From an uncultured Verrucomicrobiota bacterium (GTDB lineage Bacteria > Verrucomicrobiota > Verrucomicrobiia > Chthoniobacterales > SZAS-18), in the NCBI GenBank assembly GCA_937871685.1, contig CALMOL010000472.1:1-6192 (forward strand): DNA of 6,192 nt, in the 5' to 3' direction. Under the pieces are notes generated by a model, which worked only from the letters and a program-made list of their open reading frames with translations, was not told where the DNA came from and did no database searches. Shown piece by piece: positions 1-5,871 of this stretch (position 1 is the first letter of the stretch; each line of letters opens with the position of its first letter). A program made the position numbers and the translations under genes.

Positions 1-112
1 AGGTGCCCCAGTCGCCGTAGAGCAGCGCGGCGGCGCGGCGCCAGTCGAGGTTGCGGGGGCGGTGGACGGGAGCGCCGGTGGCGGGGTCCACGAGGGGCAG
101 CGAGGCAGCCAT
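1..112 (-). CDS. N-terminal fragment of a possible KUP/APC-type transporter (partial)
   Basis: The first 37 codons of a minus-strand gene are visible, starting at ATG 112-110 and running off the left edge. The N-terminus is a short Pro-containing cytoplasmic-type stretch (MAASLPLVDPATGAPV), then NLDWRRAAALLYGDWGT. The segment LLYGDWGT resembles the first-helix motif of KUP potassium transporters (usually GVVYGDIGTSPLY) and similar APC-superfamily permeases. That is a family-knowledge match over about eight residues only, so the product is an inference. A plausible substrate is K+, because the gene diverges from the K+-responsive kdpDE pair and a KdpE-like box lies about 150 nt upstream; an amino-acid permease is the main alternative. 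There is no Shine-Dalgarno sequence: the ATG is preceded by a pyrimidine run (TTCCCTTCC). Compositional bias fits the rest of the window. Confidence 0.55.
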   Translation of the reverse strand, partial: MAASLPLVDPATGAPVHRPRNLDWRRAAALLYGDWGT

Positions 113-643
113 GGAAGGGAAGGCGAGGCGCGGGACGGATGGAAAGGGCGCCTGGCCGACGGGGGGAGAACTTCGTGCCCGGCCTCTCGGGGTGCAATTC
201 CCTCCCTCCCGCGGAACCTGTCCCGGACCGCCTTCCTTCTGGCTGGGGCGCCGTCGAGGACAGTCTTTTAATGTTTTTTTAATGCCGGGCCGGGGCCTTT
301 TGATTACCCGGCGATGGGGTCGGTCCAGAAGTTTGGCGGCAATCCTCGATCTGCCGTGACCTACCTTATCATGATCTTGCTTCCGTTGAGACCGCGGGAG
401 CGCAACGTCACCAAGGCACCGGCGCCCGCCGCCTTGCCGAGCGCCCCGGCGCACTGTCCCGCCTGGACGCTTTTCCTGCCCAATCCCTGCCCGGTCCGCA
501 TCCCGGCGCAGAACGGGTGATCGCCCTGCCTTCGCACGATCGCCAGGCGTTGCCAGCCAGGGCGACAAGCTGAGCCGGAAGGTCCATTGAGAATCATGAA
601 ATTGCGTATCGCCTTCAGAGTTTCCGCTCCGCCAAGTCGAGCC
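113..643. other. Divergent intergenic region without a convincing gene
   Basis: This stretch separates the minus-strand transporter-like start at 112 from the kdpD side. Several ORFs cross it, but none has a recognisable domain or the strong GC3 bias of the real genes. The part nearest position 260-315 is AT-richer than its surroundings and contains two T-runs with a TTTTAATG direct repeat (annotated separately). A GCCGGG/CCCGGC inverted pair at 284-289 / 307-312 could form a weak hairpin. An 8-bp palindrome ATCATGAT lies at 369-376. I see no tRNA, riboswitch or CRISPR structure. The region probably carries the promoters for both divergent transcripts, but I could not assign confident -35/-10 boxes. 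Confidence 0.6.
266..284 (+). promoter_or_regulatory. Candidate KdpE-type operator: TTTTAATG direct repeat, 11-bp period
   Basis: The octamer TTTTAATG occurs at 266-273 and again at 277-284, exactly 11 bp apart, joined by a T-run and followed by a GC-rich block. OmpR/PhoB-family regulators typically bind tandem half-sites with 10-11 bp spacing. As I recall it, the E. coli KdpE site is TTTATA-N5-TTTACA, also T-rich, 11-bp periodic and followed by a GC-rich stretch. The match in spacing, base composition and setting (next to kdpDE) is notable. It lies 153 nt upstream of the minus-strand transporter-like start and about 540 nt upstream of kdpD. Its T-rich strand reads toward kdpD, the reverse of what E. 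coli would predict for control of the minus-strand gene. It could instead simply be an AT-rich promoter element. Confidence 0.35.
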
Positions 644-755
644 GCGTTTTGGAGTGCGGTGGCAAGCGTCAGCGCGACACCGCTTTGGGATGAATGCCGC
701 GGCGACGAATCGAAAGCGGTGTCGCGCTGACGCTTGCCACCGCACTCCAAAACGC
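644..755. repeat. Perfect 43-bp inverted repeat with 26-nt centre (palindromic/MITE-like element)
   Basis: The left arm 644-686 and right arm 713-755 are exact reverse complements over 43 bp. The centre 687-712 is 26 nt and itself contains the palindrome GCCGCGGC (696-703). No base in either arm is mismatched. There is no transposase, no obvious target-site duplication at the edges, and no T-tract after the right arm, so it does not look like a classical intrinsic terminator. If the kdpD transcript starts upstream, the element would fold as a very stable hairpin about 67 nt before the kdpD start. From memory, palindromes whose arms translate to peptides like ECGGKRQRDTA are dispersed in Verrucomicrobia genomes; I could not verify that here. 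A non-autonomous mobile or REP-like element is the best description. Confidence 0.85.
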
Positions 756-822
756 CGGTGCTCTTCCGCAAGCCATCATCGGCTGATGCGACAATCCAAG
801 CGGAACCGTTCTAAGTTTCCGC

Positions 823-3495
823 ATGGATGAACCTCGCGCCGACGCGCTCCTCGCCCGGAGCCGGCGCAAGGACGCGCACCGCGGCCGGTTGAAGGTTTTC
901 CTCGGCATGGCGCCGGGGGTGGGCAAGACCTACGCGATGCTCCTGGCCGGCCACGGCAAGCTGGCCGAGGGCGTGGACGTGGTCGCCGGCGTAATCGAGA
1001 CGCACGGCCGGGTGGAGACCGCCGCCCTGCGTGCCGGGATGCCGCGCCTTTCCCCGAAGGCGGTCGAGCACCGCGGCACCGCGCTGGAGGAGTTCGACCT
1101 CGACGCCGCGCTCGCCCGCCGGCCCGGCCTGCTGCTCGTGGACGAGCTGGCGCACACAAACGCCCCTGGCTCGCGCCACCCCAAGCGCCACCAGGACGTG
1201 CGGGAGCTGCTCGATGCCGGCATCGACGTGCTCACCACGCTCAACGTCCAGCACCTCGAGAGCCAGGCCGACGCCGTGCGCGCCGTCACCGGCGTGGCCG
1301 TGCGCGAGACGGTGCCCGACTCGGTGCTCGACGCCGCCGACGAGATCGAGCTGATCGACCTCACGCCCGACCAGCTCCGGCAGCGCCTCGCCGCCGGCTC
1401 GGTGTATCCGGGCGAGGGGCGCGCCCGCGCCGCCGCCGACAATTTTTTTTCCGAGGCCAACCTCGCTGTCCTGCGCCAGCTCGCCCTCGGCGTCACCGCC
1501 GACCGAGCGCGGCGCGAGGTGCGCGAGGCCCGTGCCCTGGCTGACCCGGCCAACGCGCGGCCGTGGCGCACCCGCGAGCGCCTCCTTGTGGCGGTGTCGC
1601 CCGCGCCTTCTTCGGATCGCCTCGTGCGGCACACGCGCCGCCTCGCCGCCGCGATGGACGCGCCGTGGGTGGCACTCCACGTCGAGACCGGCCGCGCGCT
1701 GGCCGATGCCGACCGCGCCCGCCTCGCGGCGCACCTCGACCTCGCCCGCCGCCTCGGCGCGGAGGTGGTGTCCGCGGCCAGCCCGGACGTGGCCGCCGCC
1801 ATCCTCGACACCGCCCGGCGCGAGGGCGCCACGCAGATCGTCGTGGGCAAGCCCGGCGGCACGAACCCCTGGGCGCGCTTCCGCCGCGAGCGCGCCCTGA
1901 ACCTCCTCGTTCGCCGCGCCGGCCCGGTGGACGTCTCGGTCGTGCGCGACGAGTCGCCGGACGATCCCGCGCGCCCGGCCGCCCCGCCTCCGCGCGAGCG
2001 ATGGGACCTTCGCGCCTACAGCGTGGCCGCGGCGGTGGCGGCGGGGATGGCGCTCGCCTGCTGGCCGCTGCAAGGCCTCATCGGGCCGCGTGCGGTGTCG
2101 CTCGTGTTCCTGTTCGGCGTGGTGGTGTCGGCGCTGTTCCTCGCGCGCGGGCCGGTGCTGCTGCTCGGCGTGCTCTCGGCGCTGGCGTGGGATTTTCTAT
2201 TCCTGCCACCGCATTTCACGCTCTACGTGGCGGAGCTTCCCGACGCGCTGACGATGGCGCTCTATCTCGTGGTCGCCCTCGTGCTGGGAGAGCTGACGGG
2301 TCGCCTGCGCGCGCGGGAGGAAGCCGAGCGCGCGCGCGAGGCGCGGGCCACGGCGCTCTACCGCCTCACGCGTGCGCTCTCGGCGGCGCCAGACTTGGCG
2401 GGCGCTTTGCGCGGGGCGGCCGAGGAACTGGAGCGCTTGTTCGAGGCGCGCGTCACGTTTCTCCTGCCGGACGCTTCCGGCGCCCTCGCGGCGGGGTCGC
2501 ATCCCGACGGGGACGAGCCGGCGACTCCGAAGGAACTGGGCGTCGCCCGCTGGGCCTTCGACCACGGCCAAGTGGCCGGGCAAGGCACCGACACGCTGCC
2601 GGACACGCCCGCGCTCTACGTGCCGTTGCGAACGGCGCGGGGAACGGGGGGCGTCCTCGGGATGCGCGCGCGGCCGGGGCGCGCGCTGCTCTTTGCCGAG
2701 CGCGAGCTGCTGGAGACGGCCGCCGGCCTCGTCGCCGCCGCGGTGGAGCGTGACGGCCTGCTGCGCCAAGCGCGCCACGCCGAGTTGGCCGAGGCCTCGG
2801 AACGGCTCCAGCGCGCGCTGCTCGATTCCGTCTCGCACGAACTGAAGACGCCGCTGGCGGTGATCTCCACGGCCTCCGAGCACCTCCTTTCCACGCTCGT
2901 GCGCCGGCCGGAGGAAACGCGCGCCCGCCTGCTGAGCGAGATCCGGCAGGCCTCGCTCCGCCTGGAACGCACGGTGAATAACCTCCTCGACATGTCGCGC
3001 CTCGAGGCGGGCCGCCTGCCGGTGAAGCGTGAGTGGTGCGACGTGCTGGATTCGCTGCGCGCCGCCGTGGATTCGGCGCATGAAGTGGCGCCCGATCATC
3101 GCATCGAGATGTCTGTGCCCGCGGACATGCCGCCGCTCCGATTGGACGCCGCGCTGGTCGAGACCGCGCTGGTCAACCTCCTGCTCAACGCCGCCTCCCA
3201 CGCGGGCGATGCGCCCCGGCCAGCAGAACTCTCGGCCGCCTTCGCCGCCGGCCGGCTGCGCCTCGCGGTGCGTGATCACGGCCCCGGCCTGCCGCCCGGC
3301 GGCGCCGCCCTGCTCTTTGGGAAATTCCAACGCGGACCTGACGCGATGCCCGGTGGTCTCGGACTGGGCTTGTCGATTGTCCAGCGCCTCGCCGCCGCGC
3401 TCGGCGGGAGCGTGTCCGCGCGGGACGCAGAGGGCGGCGGGGCCGAGTTCATCATCGAACTGCCCGCCGAGGCGGCCGGGGAAATCCCGGCTTAA
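823..3495 (+). CDS. kdpD: KdpD, K+-sensing histidine kinase
   Basis: An 890-residue inner-membrane sensor kinase, close to the usual length of about 890-900. It autophosphorylates and passes the phosphate to KdpE under K+ limitation or osmotic stress. Domains in order: cytoplasmic KdpD N-terminal domain (about 20-230) with Walker A GMAPGVGKT (28-36) and the family segment LLVDELAHTNAPGSRHPKR (104-122); a Usp-like domain (about 252-373); four membrane helices (about 399-419, 424-441, 444-460, 473-492); a GAF-like region (about 525-645); HisKA with H672 in SHELKTPL; and an ATPase domain with N-box NLLLNA (N789), G1 DHGPGL (D818), F-box region and G2 GGLGLGL (844-850). The N-box has Leu where NLLENA is usual. 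The Usp domain lacks a clear SxS-x20-FTAxY c-di-AMP motif of the Staphylococcus type. Start 823 puts the N-terminal domain at its normal position; no Shine-Dalgarno sequence is present. It is followed 8 nt later by kdpE. Confidence 0.97.
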   Translation: MDEPRADALLARSRRKDAHRGRLKVFLGMAPGVGKTYAMLLAGHGKLAEGVDVVAGVIETHGRVETAALRAGMPRLSPKAVEHRGTALEEFDLDAALARRPGLLLVDELAHTNAPGSRHPKRHQDVRELLDAGIDVLTTLNVQHLESQADAVRAVTGVAVRETVPDSVLDAADEIELIDLTPDQLRQRLAAGSVYPGEGRARAAADNFFSEANLAVLRQLALGVTADRARREVREARALADPANARPWRTRERLLVAVSPAPSSDRLVRHTRRLAAAMDAPWVALHVETGRALADADRARLAAHLDLARRLGAEVVSAASPDVAAAILDTARREGATQIVVGKPGGTNPWARFRRERALNLLVRRAGPVDVSVVRDESPDDPARPAAPPPRERWDLRAYSVAAAVAAGMALACWPLQGLIGPRAVSLVFLFGVVVSALFLARGPVLLLGVLSALAWDFLFLPPHFTLYVAELPDALTMALYLVVALVLGELTGRLRAREEAERAREARATALYRLTRALSAAPDLAGALRGAAEELERLFEARVTFLLPDASGALAAGSHPDGDEPATPKELGVARWAFDHGQVAGQGTDTLPDTPALYVPLRTARGTGGVLGMRARPGRALLFAERELLETAAGLVAAAVERDGLLRQARHAELAEASERLQRALLDSVSHELKTPLAVISTASEHLLSTLVRRPEETRARLLSEIRQASLRLERTVNNLLDMSRLEAGRLPVKREWCDVLDSLRAAVDSAHEVAPDHRIEMSVPADMPPLRLDAALVETALVNLLLNAASHAGDAPRPAELSAAFAAGRLRLAVRDHGPGLPPGGAALLFGKFQRGPDAMPGGLGLGLSIVQRLAAALGGSVSARDAEGGGAEFIIELPAEAAGEIPA

Positions 3496-3503
3496 TTGCG
3501 CCG

Positions 3504-4211
3504 ATGCCCGATCCCTCGCCCGCGCCGCTCGCCCTCGTCATCGACGACGAGCCGCAGATGCGCCGCCTGCTGCGCACGCTGCTCGAGGCCGATGGCTTGC
3601 GCGTCCTCGACGCGGCCACCGCGGGGGAGGGCCTGATCCTCGCCGCGCAGAAGCCGCCCGCGCTCGTGCTGCTCGACCTCGGGCTGCCCGACATGGACGG
3701 CGGGGAGGCACTGCGCCGGCTGCGCGAGTGGTGCCGCGCGCCGGTGCTGATCCTTTCCGTGCGCGACGCCGACGACCAGAAGGTCCAGGCGCTCGACGGC
3801 GGCGCGGACGACTACGTGACCAAGCCCTTCTCCGCCGCCGAGCTCTCGGCCCGCGTGCGCGTGCTCCTGCGCCGCGCGCAAACGGCCGGTGGGGCGGGGG
3901 AAGGCAGCGTATGGGAGTCCGGCCCGCTGCGCGTGGACCTCGCGGCGCGCACCGTTTCCGTGAACGGCGGAGAGGTGCGCCTCACGGCCACCGAGTGGTC
4001 CTTGCTCGCGCTTTTCGTGCGCCACGCCGGCCGCGTGCTCACGCACCGCCAGATCCTGCGCGAGGTGTGGGGTCCGAACGCCGAGGAGCACCGCCAATAC
4101 CTGCGCGTTTACATGGCCCACCTGCGCCGCAAGGTCGAGGGGGACGGCCCGCCGCGCCTGCTGCGCACGGAGCCAGGCGTCGGTTATCGCTTGGTCACGG
4201 CTGAAAAGTAA
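3504..4211 (+). CDS. kdpE: KdpE, OmpR/PhoB-family response regulator
   Basis: A 235-residue DNA-binding response regulator, the partner of KdpD and classically the activator of K+-uptake genes. The receiver domain (about 9-122) shows the acidic pair D14-D15, the phosphoacceptor D58 in LVLLDLGLPDMDG, the switch residue S85 in ILSVRD, and K107 in DDYVTKPF. The winged-helix domain (about 136-231) shows LTATEWSLLAL, the VLTHRQILREVWG segment and a recognition helix in YLRVYMAHLRRKVE, ending with the wing GVGYRLV. Every key residue is intact. It starts 8 nt after the kdpD stop, so the two are almost certainly co-transcribed; no Shine-Dalgarno sequence precedes the ATG. The last codon and stop (AAG TAA, 4206-4211) lie inside the left arm of an inverted repeat. 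No kdpFABC genes are in the window, so its target here is not shown. Confidence 0.96.
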   Translation: MPDPSPAPLALVIDDEPQMRRLLRTLLEADGLRVLDAATAGEGLILAAQKPPALVLLDLGLPDMDGGEALRRLREWCRAPVLILSVRDADDQKVQALDGGADDYVTKPFSAAELSARVRVLLRRAQTAGGAGEGSVWESGPLRVDLAARTVSVNGGEVRLTATEWSLLALFVRHAGRVLTHRQILREVWGPNAEEHRQYLRVYMAHLRRKVEGDGPPRLLRTEPGVGYRLVTAEK

Positions 4212-4310
4212 GAAGGAAGAAGGAAGAACTAAGAAACAATTCAGAGCGCCTTGGTGCGTGGAAGACGGCCCTCCTCGGCGCTTCGGCATCTCATTTCTTC
4301 CTTCTTACTT
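4206..4310. repeat. Purine/pyrimidine-armed inverted repeat spanning the convergent kdpE/GNAT gene ends
   Basis: The arms AAGTAAGAAGGAAGAA (4206-4221) and its exact reverse complement (4295-4310) enclose a 73-nt core. The purine-rich strand is extended by further GAAG units to about 4232, and the pyrimidine-rich side extends to about 4326. An inner 6-bp pair AGCGCC/GGCGCT (4245-4250 / 4277-4282) could nest inside. Each arm carries AAG TAA in the coding sense, so the palindrome supplies the last Lys and the stop of kdpE on the plus strand and of the acetyltransferase on the minus strand. Position between convergent genes makes a bidirectional terminator role plausible, but the long loop and arm composition are atypical. 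A 21-nt stretch (4306-4326) recurs exactly at 5965-5985, so this is a member of a dispersed element family. Confidence 0.75.
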
Positions 4311-4904
4311 CCTACTTCTTCCTTCTCCCCGGCGCCAATCCTCGGCCGTCACGGCGTAGCGCACGCTTAAGCGCTCTTCCTCGTTCCACCACGGCACGAA
4401 CTCGGCGGGAAAGGTGAAGTCGTGCGTCCAGGCTAGGCCCGCCTTCTCCATCACGCGACGAGAGGGCGCATTGCGCGCGAGGGTGAGGGCCATCACCTCC
4501 GGCACCCTGTGCTCCGTGAAGGCGTAGGCCAGCAGCGCCCGGGATGCTTCGGTGGCAATGCCCTGCCCCCAGCATTCGCGACGCAGGCGGTAGCCAAGCT
4601 CGATTTGGTTTCTCCACAGGTCGCGCAGGCTGGGGCGCAGGTGAAACCAGCCGAGGAAGGCGTCGTCCGCCCGCCGGTGCAGAGCCCAGAACGAGAGATG
4701 CGGCGGATAATTGCGCGCGATGCGGTCGAGCCATTCCCGGGTGCGCTGCTCGTAGCCTTCCCACGGGGCGCCGCGCCCGCCGTCAATGAAGCGCATCACC
4801 TCGGGATCGTTGTCCATTGCCCACAGGTCGCGCGCATGGGCGAGCGTGAGCGATGCGAAACGCAGGCGGGCGGTTTCGCGGCCGGTGATGTCGGGGACGG
4901 TCAT
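4305..4904 (-). CDS. GNAT-family N-acetyltransferase, RimJ/RimL type
   Basis: A 199-residue acetyl-CoA-dependent acyltransferase. Family hallmarks in order: the N-terminal ETARLRFASLTLAHARDL strand-helix unit (10-27); DNDPEVMRFI (31-40); the acetyl-CoA pyrophosphate-binding loop RRECWGQGIATEA (108-120), matching R-x-x-G-x-G/A; and NAPSRRVMEKAGL (145-157), the motif typical of the RimJ/RimL and ribosomal-protein or small-molecule acetyltransferases. The substrate cannot be read from sequence. I chose ATG 4904 because the family usually begins just before the ETxRL strand. An upstream in-frame ATG at 4979 would add 25 residues encoded by the hairpin element 4913-5042 and is rejected. The C-terminal GEGRSRK and stop are encoded by the pyrimidine-rich arm of the neighbouring repeat, so the tail is probably repeat-derived. 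It converges with kdpE. Confidence 0.9.
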   Translation of the reverse strand: MTVPDITGRETARLRFASLTLAHARDLWAMDNDPEVMRFIDGGRGAPWEGYEQRTREWLDRIARNYPPHLSFWALHRRADDAFLGWFHLRPSLRDLWRNQIELGYRLRRECWGQGIATEASRALLAYAFTEHRVPEVMALTLARNAPSRRVMEKAGLAWTHDFTFPAEFVPWWNEEERLSVRYAVTAEDWRRGEGRSRK

Positions 4905-4912
4905 GCGGCCAA

Positions 4913-5042
4913 CGGAAACTCGAAGTTCGAAACAAGGCCCGAAAAGAACGGCAAGCGCCGAAAGCTTCCGGCCGCGCACTCGCCGCTTTCGGCCTTCCTT
5001 CCTTTCGAGCCTTGTTTCGAGTTTCGAGCTTCGAGTTTTCCG
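4913..5042. repeat. Long imperfect hairpin element with TCGAAAC heptamer arms
   Basis: Almost the whole gap between the larger PspC gene and the acetyltransferase is one imperfect inverted repeat. The outer arms are GGAAACTCGAAGTTCGAAAC (4914-4933) followed by AAGGC, against GCCTTGTTTCGA (5009-5020) and onward to 5041. Inner arms CGCCGAAAG (4956-4964) and CTTTCGGC (4986-4993) continue the stem with small bulges, leaving a GC-rich loop of about 21 nt (4965-4985). The right arm carries three tandem heptamers GTTTCGA/GTTTCGA/GCTTCGA (5014-5034), whereas the left arm has two, so the arms differ by one unit, consistent with slippage. The sequence differs from the GAAGAAGG-type elements at 4206 and 5872 but has the same layout. 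It begins 4 nt beyond the TAA (5047-5049) of the PspC gene, so it may act as a terminator or mRNA-stabilising hairpin. Confidence 0.8.
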
Positions 5043-5046
5043 AACC

Positions 5047-5589
5047 TTAGGACCGCAGCCGGCGCTCCCAGTCGTATTCGGGGCCGGTCACCACGCCCTC
5101 GATGCGCTGCACGCGGCGCGAAAGGCGCTCCAGGCGCGCGGCCAGCTCGGCGAGGTCGCCGCGGGGCAACTCGGTGCCGAGGCGCGAGGAAGGCACGCGC
5201 AGCGAGGTGCCGCGGCGCACCGCGAAGGGCTCGTCGGCGGAAGGCTGGGACTCGCATTTCCAGCCGGTCCATTCCGCCCAAGAACGCTGGCGCGGCGACC
5301 CGAAGTCACCTTGCAGCGTGGCCTCGTCGGCGCGCGGTTCCTCCAGCGGCAGGATCACGGCGAGGATCAGGTAGAAGAACGCCGCGAGCAGCAGGCGCGA
5401 GAGGCCGGCATCGCTCGTGAACATGCCGGAAAGCCCGAGCAGCACGATCGCGCCCACCACGCGCGTCCAGAAGACGTTCCAGCTCTTCTTCTCGGCGATG
5501 CCGCGGAACACGCCGAGCAGGATGCCATCGCGCGAGCGGCGGAACTCGCGCAGGGCGGGCGGCAGGTTGAAGGATTGCTTCGAGGCCAT
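5047..5589 (-). CDS. PspC-domain membrane protein with PspB-like C-terminal tail
   Basis: A 180-residue protein. Residues about 17-82 form a PspC domain: RRSRDGILLGVFRGIAEKKSW, then two hydrophobic helices (about 42-58 and 63-81). PspC proteins sit in the inner membrane and take part in the phage-shock envelope-stress response. The middle (83-142) is a polar linker of no recognised family. The C-terminus (about 145-180), DLAELAARLERLSRRV then QRIEGVVTGPEYDWERR, is an amphipathic helix that resembles the cytoplasmic tail of PspB (pattern RMRERIQALESILDAEHPNW). The protein thus looks like PspC and PspB functions joined in one chain, which is inference. It lies 21 nt downstream of a shorter PspC paralogue and is probably co-transcribed. 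The ATG is preceded by CCACCCTTCCCCT, with no Shine-Dalgarno sequence. No pspA or pspF is in the window. Confidence 0.85.
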   Translation of the reverse strand: MASKQSFNLPPALREFRRSRDGILLGVFRGIAEKKSWNVFWTRVVGAIVLLGLSGMFTSDAGLSRLLLAAFFYLILAVILPLEEPRADEATLQGDFGSPRQRSWAEWTGWKCESQPSADEPFAVRRGTSLRVPSSRLGTELPRGDLAELAARLERLSRRVQRIEGVVTGPEYDWERRLRS

Positions 5590-5610
5590 GAGGGGAAGGG
5601 TGGAAGGCGA

Positions 5611-5856
5611 TCAGGAAAGCCGCCGCGGCGGGGGCATGAGCAGCGCCGCGAGGAGATAGAAGAAGCCGGCCACGAGCCACTTGGCGAGGCCGCCGGCGCC
5701 GAGCACGCAGGCGAGGAACAGGAGGCCGATCACGCCAAGGATGCGGGTGAGCAGCACGGACCAGCCCTGGCGCTCCGCGATGCCGCGGAACACGCCGAGG
5801 AGGAGTCCGCGCGAGGAGCGACGGAGCGAGGGCGGGGGAAGGAGGCGGGAGGACAT
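5611..5856 (-). CDS. Small PspC-domain membrane protein
   Basis: An 81-residue protein consisting almost only of a PspC domain: RRSSRGLLLGVFRGIAERQGW (12-32), followed by two hydrophobic segments (about 36-55 and 57-75) separated by a short GAGG turn, and a PPPRRLS tail. It is a clear paralogue of the next gene downstream: the two share LGVFRGIAE encoded by an identical 23-nt stretch (5777-5799 and 5495-5517), as well as the FFYL helix. This points to tandem duplication. Both have Arg-Gly (GVFRGIAE) where many PspC proteins have GVCxGLAE. The likely role is in envelope-stress sensing at the inner membrane, by family membership. The start at 5856 is preceded by TCCTCCTTCCTTCC, with no Shine-Dalgarno sequence. 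The coding region ends 21 nt before the next ATG. Confidence 0.83.
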   Translation of the reverse strand: MSSRLLPPPSLRRSSRGLLLGVFRGIAERQGWSVLLTRILGVIGLLFLACVLGAGGLAKWLVAGFFYLLAALLMPPPRRLS

Positions 5857-5871
5857 GGAAGGAAGGAGGAT

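Noticed and set aside
190..215. Possible sigma-54 promoter for the minus-strand gene (GGGAGGGAATTGCACC on the minus strand)
   Set aside because: The -24 GG and -12 GC elements are not at the required 10-nt spacing, so it does not meet the consensus.
314..520. 68-codon plus-strand ORF, considered as a kdpF-like small membrane peptide
   Set aside because: Only a short hydrophobic stretch (VTYLIMILLPL) is present; the remainder is Pro/Ala-rich with no similarity to KdpF and no kdpA follows.
361..771. 136-codon minus-strand ORF in the divergent region
   Set aside because: Its first third is translated from the two arms of the perfect inverted repeat, and the rest shows no recognisable motif or GC3 bias.
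811..2073. 420-codon minus-strand ORF opposite kdpD
   Set aside because: It is the antisense shadow of a strongly GC3-biased real gene; its translation is Arg/Ala/Gly/His-rich with no domain, while kdpD on the other strand is unambiguous.
4905..4979. N-terminal extension of the acetyltransferase from ATG 4979
   Set aside because: The added 25 residues are encoded by the arm of the hairpin element and precede the normal GNAT N-terminus.
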